DNA from: Ascidia mentula | Lineage: Eukaryota; Chordata; Ascidiacea; Phlebobranchia; Ascidiidae | DNA length: 64,000 nucleotides | Reading direction: 5' to 3' | Assembly (NCBI GenBank): GCA_947561715.1 | Contig: OX387205.1 | Location: forward strand, 5,461,001-5,525,000 | Shown: positions 11,207-22,493 of the stretch, one piece after another | Layout of the letters: each line of letters opens with the position of its first letter | Position numbering within the stretch: position 1 is the stretch's first letter | Program-made: the position numbers and the translations under genes | Notes under the pieces: generated by a model | Told to the model about the DNA's origin: nothing | The model's input: the letters and a program-made list of their open reading frames with translations, nothing else | The model's database searches: none

Positions 11207-13048
11207 ATTAAGCGATATGTTTGCAGCAAAACACGTGTCCCGTAACAAGGGTTGTACATTGCAGTAAAAGGTGGACAAGGACCAGTTGTGTTTCCCCAGC
11301 TTGGCAGCTTGTTCTTGCGCTGTTCCAAGTAATATTCTCTCCAAGGTAAATGTAACGAAGTTGATAATGCTTTCATTCTTTCTAAAATCGGATAAAATTT
11401 AAATAATGATAATGTATTACCTTGCAATGTGGCCAATATCAACAGGTGCTTAATTTGAAAAGCCTAGTTTTTAAATTTTAACTTTACAAAGCTTTTCTTA
11501 GGCAGTTGAACAACGAAAAATAACTGTATATGAACCAGAGAAAATCAAGAAAGACACTAATTTTTCAACAAAGACACCATTTCCTTACCAAGCTGTTTCG
11601 AAAGTTTTATGAAACATTGGACTAAACATTTATTCCTATTCATTGACTTACTGCTGTTTATGTAATTCTTCCATTTGACAGTAATGGAAGTTTGATTCCA
11701 TCCAACAGAACTATTCACACGTTCTATGGTTGTATCGAAAGATAGTTGATTGACTTGTTAGATGTGTATGCCAAGCTGAAGTGAAGACAGAATGGTTGTA
11801 GACGCTCTCGCTTCCACATGTTTAGGAATTGAACTGAAGCATTTTTCAAAGGCTACTGTGACATTTATTGTATTTGCGGTTGTGCCAATATCGAAGATAC
11901 TTTTTCCAGTATTTTGTCGACCTGACGAAAAACAAAACAATACCTCAAAAAATTATAACACTGATGATTTGGAAGTTTAGTGTTTAACCTCTTGGTGATA
12001 TTATATATTTGTTGCGACCTATATACCAAAATTATGCCTCAATCTGGGTCTTAACAATATTATTTATGATCAATGGGAAATCCTATTTTATTAACGCATT
12101 TGACATAAGATCGCACGGGAGTTCTAATTGTTATTTTTTCCTAACCTGACTTTAATCGAAAACTCGACGCACACGGAAAGTTACATTATTTACATTGGAG
12201 AGAAACAAAGCGAACGAAGCGTTGTGAAAAGAAAGACGATGAAAGAAAAGTGAGGTCAGCGGACATTAAAGAAAGGTCGGTTACTGAAAGACGATAAAGG
12301 GCAGTCACATGGGAAAACTTAAAGTCTCTAAGCCACCAAATCACTTGAGCCAAACAGCTGTTAAACCATATCACACAAACGACAACAAAGACACAAATCA
12401 CATGGAATGAATAGCTGTTGCCATCGCTACATTCTGAAATGAAACACGCTTGCCAAAACTACGTAAAATACCGTTACCCGTAACCCAGTTGAGAGAGAAA
12501 CTCCGAGCAATGACAAACTGGCCATGCAACCTAAGTCCATAAATGCAACCATTGACATGTAACATAAATTATGCTACAATATTGTATAACTGCTGGTTAG
12601 TGTATTCCATCAAAGTTGAAACTAGCTCACCAAAATAAGTGTCCAAGAAGAGTTATCTCTAAACCACTTATTTCGAAACCAACCTTTTGGATTTAGCCGT
12701 TTATTGTAATTATATTTTTGTATCGATAAGACAGGGCGCTGTACAAACAATTTCTTTCTGTGGTGGAATTTCCCAACGACTTCATTAAGGTTTTAGTGAA
12801 AAATAACTATGATATCTCGATTTGATAACAATAGAGGTGTCGCCAAGCTGACACACGGCCTTGAACCGAAAAATATGGGGAAAACACTGCTTTAAAGTAC
12901 AGTCCATTTAATAGTTCGATTGGTTGACAGTATTTTCGTCACAGTGTCATTCTTACGTAACCATTACTTAAGATTATCTGCAAACCATACCCTGGAAAAC
13001 TGACTTCAAGACAATAACAAGAAATATTGCGATAAAAAGCGAACTCAT
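11207..13048 (-). pseudogene. L5: secreted-family gene with fused exons and nonsense codon
   Basis: Subfamily 1. Exon A is 12,991-13,048 (MSSLFIAIFLVIVLKSVFQ, donor ggtatgg). Exon B is 11,652-11,921, 270 nt with intact splice sites, but TAC has become TAA where homologues read HIYQ, giving a stop about two-thirds through. Exon C keeps only its first third and runs directly into the middle of exon D at about 11,310 (gcgcaagaac joined to aacaagctgcc), so the C-D intron and much of both exons are deleted. The 3' end of D has the same 5-nt deletion as L1. A solo LTR (12,010-12,578) sits in the A-B intron. Confidence 0.85.
12010..12578. mobile_element. Solo LTR in L5 intron A-B
   Basis: A 569-bp insertion relative to other family introns. 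It begins TGTTGCGACC and ends GCTACA, and is flanked by a perfect 5-bp direct repeat atatt (12,005-12,009 and 12,579-12,583). TG...CA ends, size and target duplication fit a solitary LTR. No internal retroelement genes, and it does not match the other LTRs in the window. Confidence 0.75.
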
Positions 13049-13049
13049 G

Positions 13050-14196
13050 TCTATTTAGTGAAGCTGACAGAAACTGGTGTTGCCAAAAAGTTGCCTGTAC
13101 AATGGTTGCGCAGACTTCCTGTTTATGAGAGTTCTCGAGGAAATGACCGTCCAATAGCAGTTATTTCCTCATCAAAATTTTATGGTTGCTTATTAAGACA
13201 CACTGCAAATCGTAATTGCGCAGTTTTTGTCAAATAACCCCATGTCAAGCTATTGCACACTTGTGAAGACAAATGGTTTTACAAAATAAAAACAACCAAT
13301 TTGATCAGTAACCTTGTATTACAACGCTTATAAATGTTTTGCGTCGTGTTGGCCTTCAACGACTAATAACCGTTGTTACGCAATCACGATTTGCAGTGTA
13401 AGTGTGGTGATATACTGCGGTCTTCATGTTTCGTGTTGAAGCTATAATTTATCGCAAAACGCTCAAGCAATGGATTTCGTAGATATCACCATTTTGGTAT
13501 TTAAATCCACTGAATATACAAGAAAAGTGCCTCATAAGAAGTCCAATGCCGTGTCTTGGATAAACATTTAACATACTTTCTCGAACATAACAAAATCACT
13601 TTTTTATAAGTTGCTGGGACAAATAATGTGGCTGCAAAGAACACTCGAAACATAACTCAAGGAAGTTCGTTGACACGAGACTGAATGTTATAGGAAGTCA
13701 TCTTCAAACCCACGCATTGAAATATCTGTAGTGAAAACAACGATGGTGGCTCCTGTATGGTTACTACTTGTTACAGTGGGGAGAGAACGAAGTCGAACAC
13801 ATGATCTTTCTCGGTTGACATGTACATAATATTTGTTGAAGTAAGTGTACCTTAATACGTCAATGTTAACCTATGGCCGTAATAAGTTGCAATAAAATCA
13901 CTTCGCCGTCTACTGTGCCTGAATCTGCAGACTATACATATGTAAATACATACATATATAAGTTTTCAATTCTGTTTTACAAAGATGCAATCAACATAAT
14001 TTTACACACCGATGCTTATGACTTTATCTTTAGGGGTATTGGGTTACCATGTAGAAAACAACCGCAAAGTTTGATGAGGAAATCACTGCTATTAGACAGT
14101 CATTTTATAGTAACTCTCATAAACAGGAAGTCTGTGTAACCATGGTATAGACAACGTTTTAGCAAAACTAGTTGCTGTCATCTTCACCAAGTAGAC
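13050..14196. promoter_or_regulatory. Head-to-head intergenic region of L5 and L6
   Basis: About 1.15 kb between two divergent exon A starts. Each side carries the same upstream block in mirror orientation: gatgaggaaat.actgctatt, then tcataaacaggaagtctg about 60-130 bases before the ATG. The block recurs before L10 (33,922-33,990) and L15 (55,160-55,220), and at 56,275-56,345 where its gene is lost. This conservation suggests the shared promoter or 5' UTR of subfamily 1. The L6 side also holds an 88-aa open frame (13,873-14,139). Confidence 0.5.
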
Positions 14197-17100
14197 ATGC
14201 TGAGTTGTCTTGTAATCGCAATATTTCTTGTTATTGCTTTGGAGTCAGTTTGTCAAGGTATGGTTTACAGGTAATGTTAAATAATATATCAGAATGAAGT
14301 TGTAAAAAAATACTATGTGAACGAATCGAACTATTAAATGGACTTTACTTTAAAGCAGTGTTTCCTCATATGTCTCGGTTCACTGCCGTGTGTCAGCTTG
14401 ACACCTCTATTGTTATCAAATCAAGATGTTATTTTTCACTCAAAACTTTATGTGGTTGATAGGAAACACTCCATCAGAAAAAAGGATTAATTGTGCAGCG
14501 CCCTGCCTAATAAACACAAAAACATAATTATAATAATCGGCTACAGTTATGCGATCCAAAATGGTGAGTTTAGTAGATTAGAGTTATCTCTTCTTGGACA
14601 GTACGTTTGGTGAGCTAGTTTCAACTTTGATGGGATACAATTAAACAGCAGTTTTCCTTTTATATCATATATAAAACCACAAAGAGTTTCAACACCAAAT
14701 CATTTTCATTTGTATCGTAATTTTGTAAGACATCGCGCTCTTTTTCGACAGGTCGATATAACTATGGAGAAAGTACCTTCGATATTGGCACAACCGCAAA
14801 TGCAATAAACGTCACAGTGGCCTTTGAAGCATGTTTTGCTTCAATTCCTAAACATGTGGATGCGAAAGTGTCGACAACCTTACTGTCTTCACTTCAGCTT
14901 GGCATACACATATACCAAATCAATCAACTGTCTTTCGATACCACCATAGAACGTCTGAATAGTTCTGATGGATGGAATCAAACTTCTATTACTGTCAAAT
15001 GGAAGAATTATATAAACAGCAGTAAGTCTGTATATGACGTCACATTTCTCGTATGTTATGTTGTGTTTACGTGGCATCTGTATTTTTATTAACGTCGAGT
15101 AATACGCCACGAACCCATTTCAACATACGGCGGATAACACGCTGTTTATTGTATGCACGGAAGACAGCTAATTATCCGGCTATTCAAATTACGTGACCCT
15201 TCCATCAACACAGCTGTCATTTCAAATGAGTCACGTATCAGTCCGAACCCAAACGACCCTGTATGCGTTTTCTATATAAGCCACACCACTTTGGGTAAAA
15301 CATGGGGAGAGAAATATAGAGTCACGGAGTGTCGCATAGAGTCATTCTAAGTCAAGACATTAAGTCGATAATTTTCAAGCCAAACAGACATACATTTTAG
15401 TACACGTGATTTGTAACGTTTTATTGTAATATTCGTGCGACTGTTATTTATGCATTAAACCGACAGATTGACTTTGGGTTAGATAGTAGCCTTTTTATCA
15501 GGAGTCAGATATACGGCAGTGTTAGTATTTTGTGTAGACGTTTTAAAGAACGCCCTACATAAATTTGGTGCCACCCAACGACGTGATATTTGAATGGGCA
15601 TTTAAACCTTCTGATTAATAATCTGCGCAAATTATAGAACTAACTGCAAATATGGGTAATTCCTTGTGTCTAAAAATTAACATTTGTACTAACCATAGAT
15701 TTTTAACCATGTCAAACAAGTTTTTCAGACATTTCTCGATGTTCTCCATCAAGGACAAAGCTCGAAACAAACATTTCGAACAATAATAAGGTATGACGTT
15801 TGTTTTTCCCTTTGATTTTATGCGCCTGATTGTGTAAGAAAATGCCAAACTGCTGTTAAGTATGTTTTGTCAAATGTCTAACCGTTTTTATAGTTATAAG
15901 CATAAGCCTGACCGTAGTGGTTATGTCAATCTCATTTTCGTTGATATTATAATGTTGTAATAACGCTTGCATCTCAATAAGTTTACGTCACACGCGAATT
16001 CACCTTGAGAAGTGTTTTTTAGATTTAATTAAATCATGTCCGAAACGTTAGATTATTTTCTTTAACATACGTCACTGCTGGCAACTTAGGGTTGATTGTG
16101 GAAAAATGGTTATAACATTGTCTGCTTAGAAAGTCCTCACGGAGGCATGACGTCAGCTAAGGGGCCTGACACGTTATTTCTTACATTGCGCAAACGAGGT
16201 CGCCCAGCCTGCATGCATTTTTTACTCATTTTATTTTGTCCCTCATTAGGAGAAACCCTCGTGCTAGTTTAGGGGTTGTTATGGCTATTCGAAGCAAGAG
16301 ATTACTAATTAACAGCTTTCATGTATGATTTTTCGGCCCATTTATTAATTGACATGAGCTTAATGCAAATCTAAATCACCACCGTTTACGTCTGTAAACA
16401 CAAACATTTCATTCATGTGAGGTAGCTGTAACGATATATCGATTTGCAACGAACCGCCTGACTTTACCTTGTGTCCCTTGTAAGTAACTGCCAGAATCGT
16501 TGAAGGAAATTGTATAACAGTTATTCTAGATTCGACATGGCTACGTGTTTCCAAAACGTTAATGTTATTTAATTTTTGAACTTGCTGTAGGAAAATAGCA
16601 GGAGAAATGCACAAAATGACGCGAAATTGGTGTTATAATGCAATAGCATTTGGGCAAGCGCGACATCTCGCGACCGTGTCCCCTCGACACAGACTGAATC
16701 TTTTTTTATTCACCGAGCAAAGACTCGAAGAGCATATAATTGCTAGTCGCAAGGCACATTAACACGCCACATTTTTCGCAAGTGATCAGACGTTACAAAC
16801 TTGATTACTGAGCACTGAAGCCAGGCTTGGGAGCCGTAGGTGAAAAAATAATTCGCAGTGATTAACCTACGAAGTTCCAAATGCACTGGTAAAATTAAAA
16901 AAGCGACTTATTTTACAGACCGCAGAAGGCATTCATCACTCTCTAAATACTGCGTGTCTATACAATGCAATGTGGGAGATTTGTGCATACGGCCAAGGCG
17001 CAAGTTACATTTCACATTTGCAAATCCTTTTTAGCCCACACTGACCGTCAAACTTTGCCAACTCTGCTCAGTACAAAAGCTTGTTCGTTTAACTAATTGG

Positions 17101-19265
17101 AATTTTTGAACACGCGCCTCATGTCGAACCTATCTGTATTGGTATGCACGACCTTAACGGACAGTATAGTTACTTACAAGTTATGATAATCGTGTTGAAT
17201 AATTTTTTCGCTGTGACGATATTAGCGCTATAGTGACCTCACATGGCAGCATTAAAGTCCTTATATGACTCGTAAACACGAGCAATTCAATGTCACTCAT
17301 TCATGTCCCCTGCGCGTCAAAGTAAACAACAGCGACTCTTGATGTACATTATTATATCCTTGTTTGTGTGTTATAACTTTTATCTGTTATGTTTTGTGTT
17401 AACATTAGGCCTAGATATAACGGCAGGATGTTCGAGTTTTTTTTTGACAGATACGAGCAGATCATTATACGTTGATGATTACGTTCGAGTGTTCACAGCA
17501 TGGACATCTCAATATGTACGTTTGACAACTCAACAATTTCCGACGGTTTCCGGAGTTCGATTGACGCATATTTCGACGGCGTATGCAAACTTTCAACTTT
17601 CAACGATCACCACCGTCTATACTCGTGCGGGAGTAACAACTGCGATCTATATACGAGTACAACCAGGAGTTGAACAAGGAAATCACATCAAAAGATATGG
17701 ACAATTCGCAACAAGAACAAATATTCAATCTATCAAAGGACAACATTAATGTTGAGGAACCATAAACACTCCGGAAAACATTTACGAGGACGGGAGTTTT
17801 TATGTATATGACGTCACATTTCTCGTATGTTATGTTGTGTTTACGTGGCATCTGTATTTTTATTAACGTCGAGTAATACGCCACGAACCCATTTCAACAT
17901 ACGGCGGATAACACGCTGTTTATTGTATGCACGGAAGACAGCTAATTATCCGGCTATTCAAATTACGTGACCCTTCCATCAACACAGCTGTCATTTCAAA
18001 TGAGTCACGTATCAGTCCGAACCCAAACGACCCTGTATGCGTTTTCTATATAAGCCACACCACTTTGGGTAAAACATGGGGAGAGAAATATAGAGTCACG
18101 GAGTGTCGCATAGAGTCATTCTAAGTCAAGACATTAAGTCGATAATTTTCAAGCCAAACAGACATACATTTTAGTACACGTGATTTGTAACGTTTTATTG
18201 TAATATTCGTGCGACTGTTATTTATGCATTAAACCGACAGATTGACTTTGGGTTAGATAGTAGCCTTTTTATCAGGAGTCAGATATACGGCAGTGTTAGT
18301 ATTTTGTGTAGACGTTTTAAAGAACGCCCTACAAGTCTATGAATAGTAATAAATGATGTGTAATGCTTCAAAATACTTTGTATACAGCTTGGTAAGGAAA
18401 TGGGGTTGAAAAAATAATATGAATTGATCCCGTTACTCACACCTAAGTCGATTATCTTTCTTTGCAGGTTTTCTCAGGTGTATATAGTTATTTTCATCAA
18501 CTGCCTAAATGTAAGATAAACTTTAAAAAGTGTAAAATTAAAAAACTCAGCTTCTCGAATTAAATTATGTCAAAGTCAACATCTGTTTATACAACTATTT
18601 ATTTTTTTGTCAGATGTTAGAAAGAACGAAAGCAACGTACTTTACAATCTTCGTTACTTTTACCTTGGAAAGAATATTACTTGGGACAGCGCAAGAACTC
18701 ATTGCAAAAAAAATAGGAATAGAGATCTTTGCAATAGAACCCAAATTTGCAAAAGTCAGAAAATTTTTTCAACAGGAACCACTTGGGGAATTAATTGGAC
18801 CCCTATAAAGCACGTGGTTTCACTTTCACTTTGACAATAGACCGATTAATTACATTGATTACTTATATAACTACAAACATATTTGTAATTTACATCGTTA
18901 CTTCTGTTTGGCGGTGGACCGTAGTTTCAAATGAACAGTGATTTTCAAATGTTTCATTTAAGACTATCCATAAAATGGTGTTCTTAATTTAGAATTTTAC
19001 AGTTACATCCAAAAATTTTGGGTCATATATTTATTTCAACAATTTAAATCCGATTGCACCTACTTGCAGAGACCAAGTGGGCGAATGGATGTCAATTGGT
19101 GATGACAACATGGTGAACTCAACAAGACTTTGTGAGCGTTACTCTGTGTTGTATAACAAGCTACCAAGCTGGGGAAACACAACAAGTCCTTGTCCACCTT
19201 TTACTGCAATGTACAACCCTTGTTACGTTAAAGGACACGTGTTTTGTTGTAAACCTGTAACTTAA
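14197..19265 (+). CDS. L6: intact secreted-family protein, subfamily 1
   Basis: Exons: A 14,197-14,257 (signal peptide MLSCLVIAIFLVIALESVCQ), B 14,752-15,021, C 18,614-18,809, D 19,070-19,265. All are open; phases 1-1-2 match and give about 240 aa. B carries FDIGTTANAINVTVA and several N-x-S/T sites. C has YLGKNITWDSARTHC, RDLCNRTQIC. D has VGEWMSIGDDN, LCERYSVLYNKLPSWGNT, CPPF, NPCY and HVFCC. Acceptors are cgacag, tgtcag and ttgcag; the first two donors are GT, the C-D donor is GC (aa/gcacgt). Intron B-C contains a complete 3.3-kb LTR element inserted 7 nt after the donor. It is predicted to be secreted and heavily N-glycosylated; C+D resembles a DUF7495-like cysteine domain. Function unknown; a recognition or defence role is inference from the array. 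Confidence 0.8.
15029..18333 (+). mobile_element. Non-autonomous LTR retrotransposon in L6 intron
   Basis: Two direct repeats of 531 bp, 15,029-15,559 and 17,803-18,333, begin TGTATATGACG and end GCCCTACA; I saw no difference between them by eye. The element is flanked by the 4-bp repeat agtc (15,025-15,028 and 18,334-18,337). The LTR contains tctatataag (15,271), a good TATA box. Just inside the 5' LTR is ttggtgccacccaacg, a possible primer site, and a purine-rich stretch (gaggacgggag) precedes the 3' LTR. The 2.2-kb interior has no gag, protease, RT or integrase, so it depends on another element. Near-identical LTRs imply recent insertion. Confidence 0.9.
17303..17749 (+). CDS. Hypothetical ORF in LTR element interior
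   Basis: A 148-aa open frame near the 3' end of the non-autonomous LTR element. Residues about 11-37 are strongly hydrophobic (LLMYIIISLFVCYNFYLLCF), like a membrane anchor or signal; the rest is Thr/Val/Tyr-rich. Its position before the 3' LTR is where envelope-like genes sit in some LTR elements, but I recognise no family. Chance ORF is possible. Confidence 0.25.
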   Translation: MSPARQSKQQRLLMYIIISLFVCYNFYLLCFVLTLGLDITAGCSSFFLTDTSRSLYVDDYVRVFTAWTSQYVRLTTQQFPTVSGVRLTHISTAYANFQLSTITTVYTRAGVTTAIYIRVQPGVEQGNHIKRYGQFATRTNIQSIKGQH

Positions 19266-20094
19266 ATTCCAGTGTAAAAAGTGTGCATATAACCGCCTGT
19301 CATCTCTTATTTTGTATAAATGTTTTTTTATTGCGAATGCAAATTATATCCAAGCATATTGACCGCGAATTATACAGTGAAATATATTAAGTGTGTTAAA
19401 CTCAAATGTAAGATGTTGCTTGGAATCGTGGAATTTTTATTGGGACTTATGCACGAAATTAAGATTGTGTATGGCAAACACTATGGGTTGGATCACTGAA
19501 CTTAGTAAATTATCTTTGTGTCTGTGTTACCTTATTGATAAATTGTGCCAATATCATGCAAAACTAAGCTGTTTGAGTTTATGAACATACAAATTTGGTG
19601 GATTTTTATTGTACGTGAAAGTTTGTGACAATTGCCTTGTCAAATACATGACCACAGAGTCGACCAAGAACATGACAGACTTTCGCGTGTGGCAGTTGGA
19701 AGGTTACCAGTTCAGGCATATAGTCATAAAAATTCAAAACTCTACAACAAAAACAACAGGTTGAATTAATTTTATTTGCAATTCAGTCCAAAGGGATGGA
19801 TTGAGAAACGTATACTTGCCCAGAAACATTCAAGAAGTTGGGCAAGTATGTCCTCGGAAAGCAAGCAACGTATTACCTCGCAAAACAAAAAAAATACAAA
19901 TTCAACTTACAGATGGTGCAAATTACCATTTAAATACTGAGTGATACATTTAAATAGTGTTTAATATTTGATTCTAAACTACTCTTTTGGTTAAAGTATA
20001 TAATTTTACATCCAACACAGGCTGAAAATTTAGGTTTTTAGCAGAGCGAATTTGCACAACAAATTATTCTTATTCACATTGAAAACATCTGAAT

Positions 20095-21567
20095 TTACTG
20101 AGCAGGTCTACAACAAAACACATGTCCTTTAACGTAACAAGGGTTGTACATTGCAGTAAAAGGTGGACAAGGACCAGTTGTGTTTCCCCAGCTTGGTAGC
20201 TTGTTATACAACACAGAGTAACGCTCACAAAGTCTTGTTGAGTTCACTATGTTGTCATCACCAATCGACATCCAGTCGCCCGCTTGGTTTCTGCAAAGAG
20301 TTCATATTCAAATTAGATGTTGTGGTTAAATGAAAATCCAAACTCCTGTATGCGATGCGAACTGACAAACGCATTGGCTAAGTCAACCCCAAAAAATTCG
20401 ATAAAAAAATACCAGAAATACGTACACCAACAGTAATAAGCACATTTTACAACATAATTTTTCAGATTTGTTGGGATGCCCACATTACAATTCGATGGAT
20501 AACAAAGTTAACCAGGCACAAACTGAATACAAATTGAAATCATAATCACACGACATACCCTATAGGTGTCCAATTGTTGCCAAATGTGGTTTCAGTTACA
20601 AGAACTTCCTTGTTTTGGCAAATTTGTGTGGTGTTGCAAAGATCCCCTTTTGATTGCAACTTGTTGCAAACAACCCTGGCGCTTTCCCACGTCAAGTTCT
20701 CGCCAAGGTAATAATAGTTAATATAGTAAGGCCCAAACGTATTCCTCTTTTCAACCGAGAAAAATATAAAGATGGTTTTTGAAAGTTAAAGACAAAGTTC
20801 AATGTAGTCTGTAGTGAAAATGTACTATATTGTGTAATGCATTTTTTATCGCTTTGATTTGTTTCAACCAACATTCTTTCATCTACGCACGGCACTATAA
20901 AAATCGACTCCTCGCGTATATAAAACGCGAACAAACTTACTGTGATTGACGTAACGCTTCCAAGAAACAGCAACAGACGTTTGATTCCATCCTAAAGTAC
21001 TGTTCATCCTCACAATAGTGGCATCGAAAGAAAGTACGTTACTTTTATAGACATGAATGGTAAACTTTATTGCTGACTTTGCAGTTGTTCTTGCTATTGC
21101 ATATATGTACTTTGCCGCTTTATTATAACATTTTTCATAAGCCACAGTTACGTTGATACTATTAGCAGTTGTTCCGAGATCAAAGATACTTTTTCTCAAA
21201 CGACGTCGGCCTGTTGAAACAACAAGGAAAACCATGAGGAGATCTGGATTAGATTTATTGACAGTTTTCCGATCGTTCAACCCCTTGCTGTTTAGATGTT
21301 TTTGTTTACGAATATATTGGTGATATAATATGCCATAGCATAAATATGTATATTTAATTGGGATAAAACTTGTTTACGGATAATATGCCAAGGTTAGATA
21401 GCTTGGTAAGTTGTTTAAAAGTTTATTAGTAAGGTTTCGTGACACTGCATCACCAAAACCAAATAAAACGAAACACATTTAACAAAATCGTTACTAAAAT
21501 ACAACATACCTTGACAGACAGTCGGGAAAGTGACAACTAGTAAAAGACTTACTGCGATCAAACGCAT
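20095..21567 (-). CDS. L7: secreted-family gene, subfamily 4, nearly intact
   Basis: Exons: A 21,510-21,567 (MRLIAVSLLLVVTFPTVCQ), B 20,941-21,210 (270 nt, RKSIFDLGTTANSINVTVA ... GWNQTSVAVSWKRY), C about 20,559-20,757 (YYLGENLTWESARVVC ... LCNTTQIC ... FGNNWTP), D 20,095-20,290 (NQAGDWMSIGDDN ... HVFCCRPAQ-stop). All exons are open, and C is 199 nt, one codon longer than usual. The expected acceptor dinucleotide before exon C reads CT instead of AG (tatttttct/cggttg), and no in-frame AG lies nearby. Either splicing uses another site or the gene has just become non-functional. Confidence 0.65.
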
Positions 21568-22493
21568 GTTACCTTTCAAAACTGTCCCCAAAGAATAAAT
21601 CTCTGTTTATAAGGTACCGTAATGTGCAGTGAATTCGTAAACGTAAAAATTCAAATACTTAGTTTCAACATTATTCAAGCTTTTAATTAGATCACACATC
21701 CTGGTTAGACCCAACTGTTTGTGATTAGCAAGTACTTTTTAGACGCAACTCAAAACATTTTGACAATGTAGCACTTTGTTGGGGAAAAACAACGTCTATT
21801 GACATGTTTAGAAAAGACTTGTCGGCAGTGGTACCCATACTACTAACCGTTTCGTAAGTTTTTGTGTGCTTATATTTATATCACATGAATAAGCTGAGTA
21901 TTTTGTTACTTGTTTAATGTTGACAATGTCAAGTTGTAAAGACAAAACTAATCAAAGAACAACATCAAATGGGAAACTGTTAACACGAACGTCCTGCTTT
22001 CATCAGAGTTTCCTGTGATTGTGTGTTAACATACCGCGCTGCAGCTACGTATACGCACAGTAAGTTGCATGAATGCTGTAACAGGCTTGCAAAATATGAA
22101 AATGTGCAAATAACCCCGTGCAGTTAATGGACATGACACAAGCGCCGTAACTGCATGCAAAGTTCAAAAAAGCCAGTAGAAAAATAAGCAATGACATAAG
22201 TGTCACAAAAATGTTTAATTGATATAAATTTAAGCCATGGACATTAAGGCAGTAGAAACTAAATACAAAATATACACATTAATCTGCAAAACCAAAGTTG
22301 TAACTTACGGTGATGTTGTGTGTAAAGTGCATCGCCTGTATTGTTGAATATAAAAACAATAACATTACAAACATACGATAAGATTGCTTGAGTGGATTCT
22401 ATTCTAGTGAAACATATTGTCTGTTGTCTGTTTACACTCAGGGTTTAACATCCATGACCGACATTCAGGACAGATATTTACTTTAAATTGTTT

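Noticed and set aside
15153..15350. 65-aa ORF, repeated identically at 17,927-18,124
   Set aside because: Both copies lie within the two LTRs, so repetition reflects the LTR, not a conserved gene.
18614..19265. Calling exons C+D a C-type lectin domain
   Set aside because: The TWDSAR..C start is reminiscent, but the WND/EPN calcium motifs and the terminal lectin cysteine pattern are missing; PSWG...HVFCC fits a DUF7495-like module better.
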